From JBKHDT01 sp049974825 (GTDB taxonomy: Bacteria; Pseudomonadota; Gammaproteobacteria; Halothiobacillales; Halothiobacillaceae), in assembly GCA_049974825.1 (NCBI GenBank), contig JBNGDJ010000121.1:1-6342 (forward strand): a stretch of 6,342 nt of DNA. Reading direction: 5' to 3'. Positions 4,994 to 6,342 of the stretch are shown here, one piece after another (position 1 is the stretch's first letter; every line of letters starts with the position of its first letter). The notes under the pieces are model-generated. The model was not told where the DNA came from, did no database searches, and saw only the letters and a program-made list of their open reading frames with translations. The position numbers and the translations under genes are program-made.

Positions 4994-6283
4994 ATGAACA
5001 ATTTACCGCAAAACGGGGTGGTTGAACATCACGACCCCGCTCAGGGGCTGACTCGCTACCTGGTCGGCGGGGCGGTTCGTGACCAACTGCTGGGCAAGCC
5101 GGTTGCGGACCGGGACTGGGTGATCGTGGGTGCCACGGCCGAGCAGATGCAGGCGCGCGGCTTTCGCCCGGTCGGCCGGGACTTTCCGGTTTTCCTGCAC
5201 CCGATCACCGGCGAAGAACATGCCCTCGCGCGCAGAGAGCGCAAAAGCGGCCCGGGGCATCGCGGTTTTCAGGTCCAGGCCGACCCGAGCGTTCGGTTGG
5301 AAGACGATCTCTCCCGCCGGGACCTGACCATCAATGCCATGGCCATGAGTCCCGATGATCGCCTGGTCGACCCCTGGGGCGGTGCGGAGGATCTGAAGCG
5401 CCGGCAACTGCGGCATGTCTCGGATGCCTTCATCGAGGATCCGCTTCGCGTCCTGAGAGTGGCCCGCTTTGCCGCGCGACTGGATCCGCTGGGATTCAAG
5501 GTGGCCGGCGAGACTATGGCGCTGATGACCCGCATGGTGCGCGCGGGTTCGCTAGCCGAACTGGCGCCCGAGCGAATCTGGCAGGAGACGCACAAGGCCC
5601 TGTGCAGTGACCGGCCGGCGGTATATTTCCAGATTCTGCGCCGCTGTGGCGCACTGGAGGCGGTCTTTCCCGAGCTGGAAGCGCTGTTCGGCGTGCCGCA
5701 ACCCCCGCATCATCATCCGGAAATCGACAGCGGCGTGCACACCCTGATGGTGCTCACGGCAGCGGCGCGATTGTCTCATCGGGCAGAGTTGCGTTTCGCG
5801 GCCCTGCTGCACGATTTGGGCAAGGCAGTCACGGAACCGAAGTGCTGGCCAAGGCACATCGGCCACGAACCGGCGGGCGTGCCCCTGATTCGGGCCCTTT
5901 GCCAACGGCTGAAGGTGCCGGCCCGGTTCCAGGATCTGGCGGAGCTGGTGGGGGGGCAGCACATGCTGGTTCACCGGGCCCTGGAGATGAAACCGGAAAC
6001 CCTGGTTCGGTACCTGGATCGCTGGGATGCATATCGACGGCCCGAGCGCTTCGCGGACTTGCTTGTTGTCTGCCGGGCGGATGCGGCCGGGCGGCCGGGC
6101 TTCGAGGAAGCGCCCTATCCGCAAAAGTCGTTTCTTGAGAAGGTCCATGCGGCAACGGCCGACGTGGCAGCAGCGACGTTTGTGGCGCAGGGGCTGCGGG
6201 GTGCCGAGGTTGGAGAGGCCGTTCGGGCCCTGCGAATCGAGCGGGCCAGGGAAATCGTGGCCGAAATGCGGGCCGCTTCCTGA
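4994..6283 (+). CDS. cca: Multifunctional CCA-adding tRNA nucleotidyltransferase
   Basis: Cca adds or repairs the 3'-terminal CCA of tRNAs from CTP and ATP without a nucleic-acid template. The E. coli type also has an HD phosphohydrolase domain. This 429-aa protein aligns with E. coli Cca (412 aa) throughout: RYLVGGAVRDQLLG (21-34), the metal-binding DRD (D39, D41) in ADRDWVIVGAT, VGRDFPVFLHP (60-70), LEDDLSRRDLTINAMA (102-117), and EDPLRVLRVARFAAR (148-162). The HD domain is intact: HPEIDSGVHT (241-250), LLHDLGK (271-277, H273/D274), HIGHEPAG (288-295) and GGQHMLVH (320-327). The ATG at 4994 gives about 20 residues before the conserved start and has only a weak AAGTGA upstream. A GTG at 5018 is an alternative start. 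The gene is divergent from the sigma-54 activator. Confidence 0.95.
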   Translation: MNNLPQNGVVEHHDPAQGLTRYLVGGAVRDQLLGKPVADRDWVIVGATAEQMQARGFRPVGRDFPVFLHPITGEEHALARRERKSGPGHRGFQVQADPSVRLEDDLSRRDLTINAMAMSPDDRLVDPWGGAEDLKRRQLRHVSDAFIEDPLRVLRVARFAARLDPLGFKVAGETMALMTRMVRAGSLAELAPERIWQETHKALCSDRPAVYFQILRRCGALEAVFPELEALFGVPQPPHHHPEIDSGVHTLMVLTAAARLSHRAELRFAALLHDLGKAVTEPKCWPRHIGHEPAGVPLIRALCQRLKVPARFQDLAELVGGQHMLVHRALEMKPETLVRYLDRWDAYRRPERFADLLVVCRADAAGRPGFEEAPYPQKSFLEKVHAATADVAAATFVAQGLRGAEVGEAVRALRIERAREIVAEMRAAS

Positions 6284-6286
6284 ACA

Positions 6287-6317
6287 GGGAATCTCTGCAC
6301 GAATGCTTCAGATTCCC
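6287..6317. other. Hairpin just after cca, possible terminator
   Basis: GGGAATCT (6287-6294) and AGATTCCC (6310-6317) form a perfect 8-bp stem, beginning three bases after the cca stop. The 15-base loop contains a further GCA-CGAA-TGC mini-stem. There is no T-tract on either side, so it is not a classical intrinsic terminator. It overlaps the possible start of a downstream gene at 6303. Confidence 0.35.
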
Positions 6318-6342
6318 GATTGGGGCATGGATGCCCTGCCGC
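6303..6342 (+). CDS. Possible start of a further plus-strand gene (13 codons, runs off the right edge)
   Basis: An ATG at 6303, 19 bases after the cca stop, opens a frame reading MLQIPDWGMDALP to the window edge. An AGGGA (6286-6290) lies about 12 bases upstream, which is a little far for a ribosome binding site. The codons are compatible with a GC-rich gene, but 13 residues are too few to identify a family. A convergent minus-strand gene ending in TGA at 6308-6310 is an equally open alternative. Confidence 0.25.
   Translation, partial: MLQIPDWGMDALP

Noticed and set aside
4813..5001. In-frame N-terminal extension of the sigma-54 activator (63 residues)
   Set aside because: It shows no domain, overlaps the cca start, and reads like non-coding sequence. 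The ATG at 4812 gives the PspF-like length.

Overview
The window reads as an ordinary chromosomal stretch of a GC-rich gammaproteobacterium. The evidence is an Escherichia coli-type Cca with a C-terminal HD domain, an E. coli-sized DgkA, and a Pseudomonas OprC/NosA-type copper receptor. No mobile element, CRISPR array, rRNA or tRNA gene was recognised.

Left part (1-1278), all on the minus strand. The first 40 codons of an unrecognised gene run off the left edge. They are preceded by a near-consensus sigma-70 promoter (TTGACA-N16-TATAAA) and a leader of about 105 nt. Next come dgkA (diacylglycerol kinase, 346-705) and gcvH (glycine cleavage H protein, 904-1278). gcvH stands alone, with no gcvT or gcvP beside it in this window.

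Middle part (1279-3849). A 340-bp divergent intergenic region separates gcvH from a plus-strand gene for a 674-aa TonB-dependent outer-membrane receptor (1619-3643). That receptor carries the CxxxM and HxM copper-ligand motifs of OprC/NosA. Upstream of it is a good match to a sigma-54 -24/-12 promoter (TGGCACG-N4-CTGCT, spacing GG-N10-GC). The promoter lies inside a perfect 8-bp dyad, and repeated TGAGGCA-like boxes sit farther upstream.

Right part (3850-6342). A convergent minus-strand gene encodes a short sigma-54 activator of PspF type (320 aa: AAA+ domain plus Fis-type helix-turn-helix, no sensory domain). A strong hairpin terminator lies between it and the receptor gene. Divergent from the activator is cca (tRNA nucleotidyltransferase, 4994-6283). 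The last 60 bases hold a hairpin and possibly the start of another gene.

The most interesting point is the pairing of a sigma-54 activator gene with a sigma-54-like promoter in front of the neighbouring copper receptor. This suggests a local copper-acquisition switch. It is an inference from sequence and position only; the remaining genes are housekeeping.
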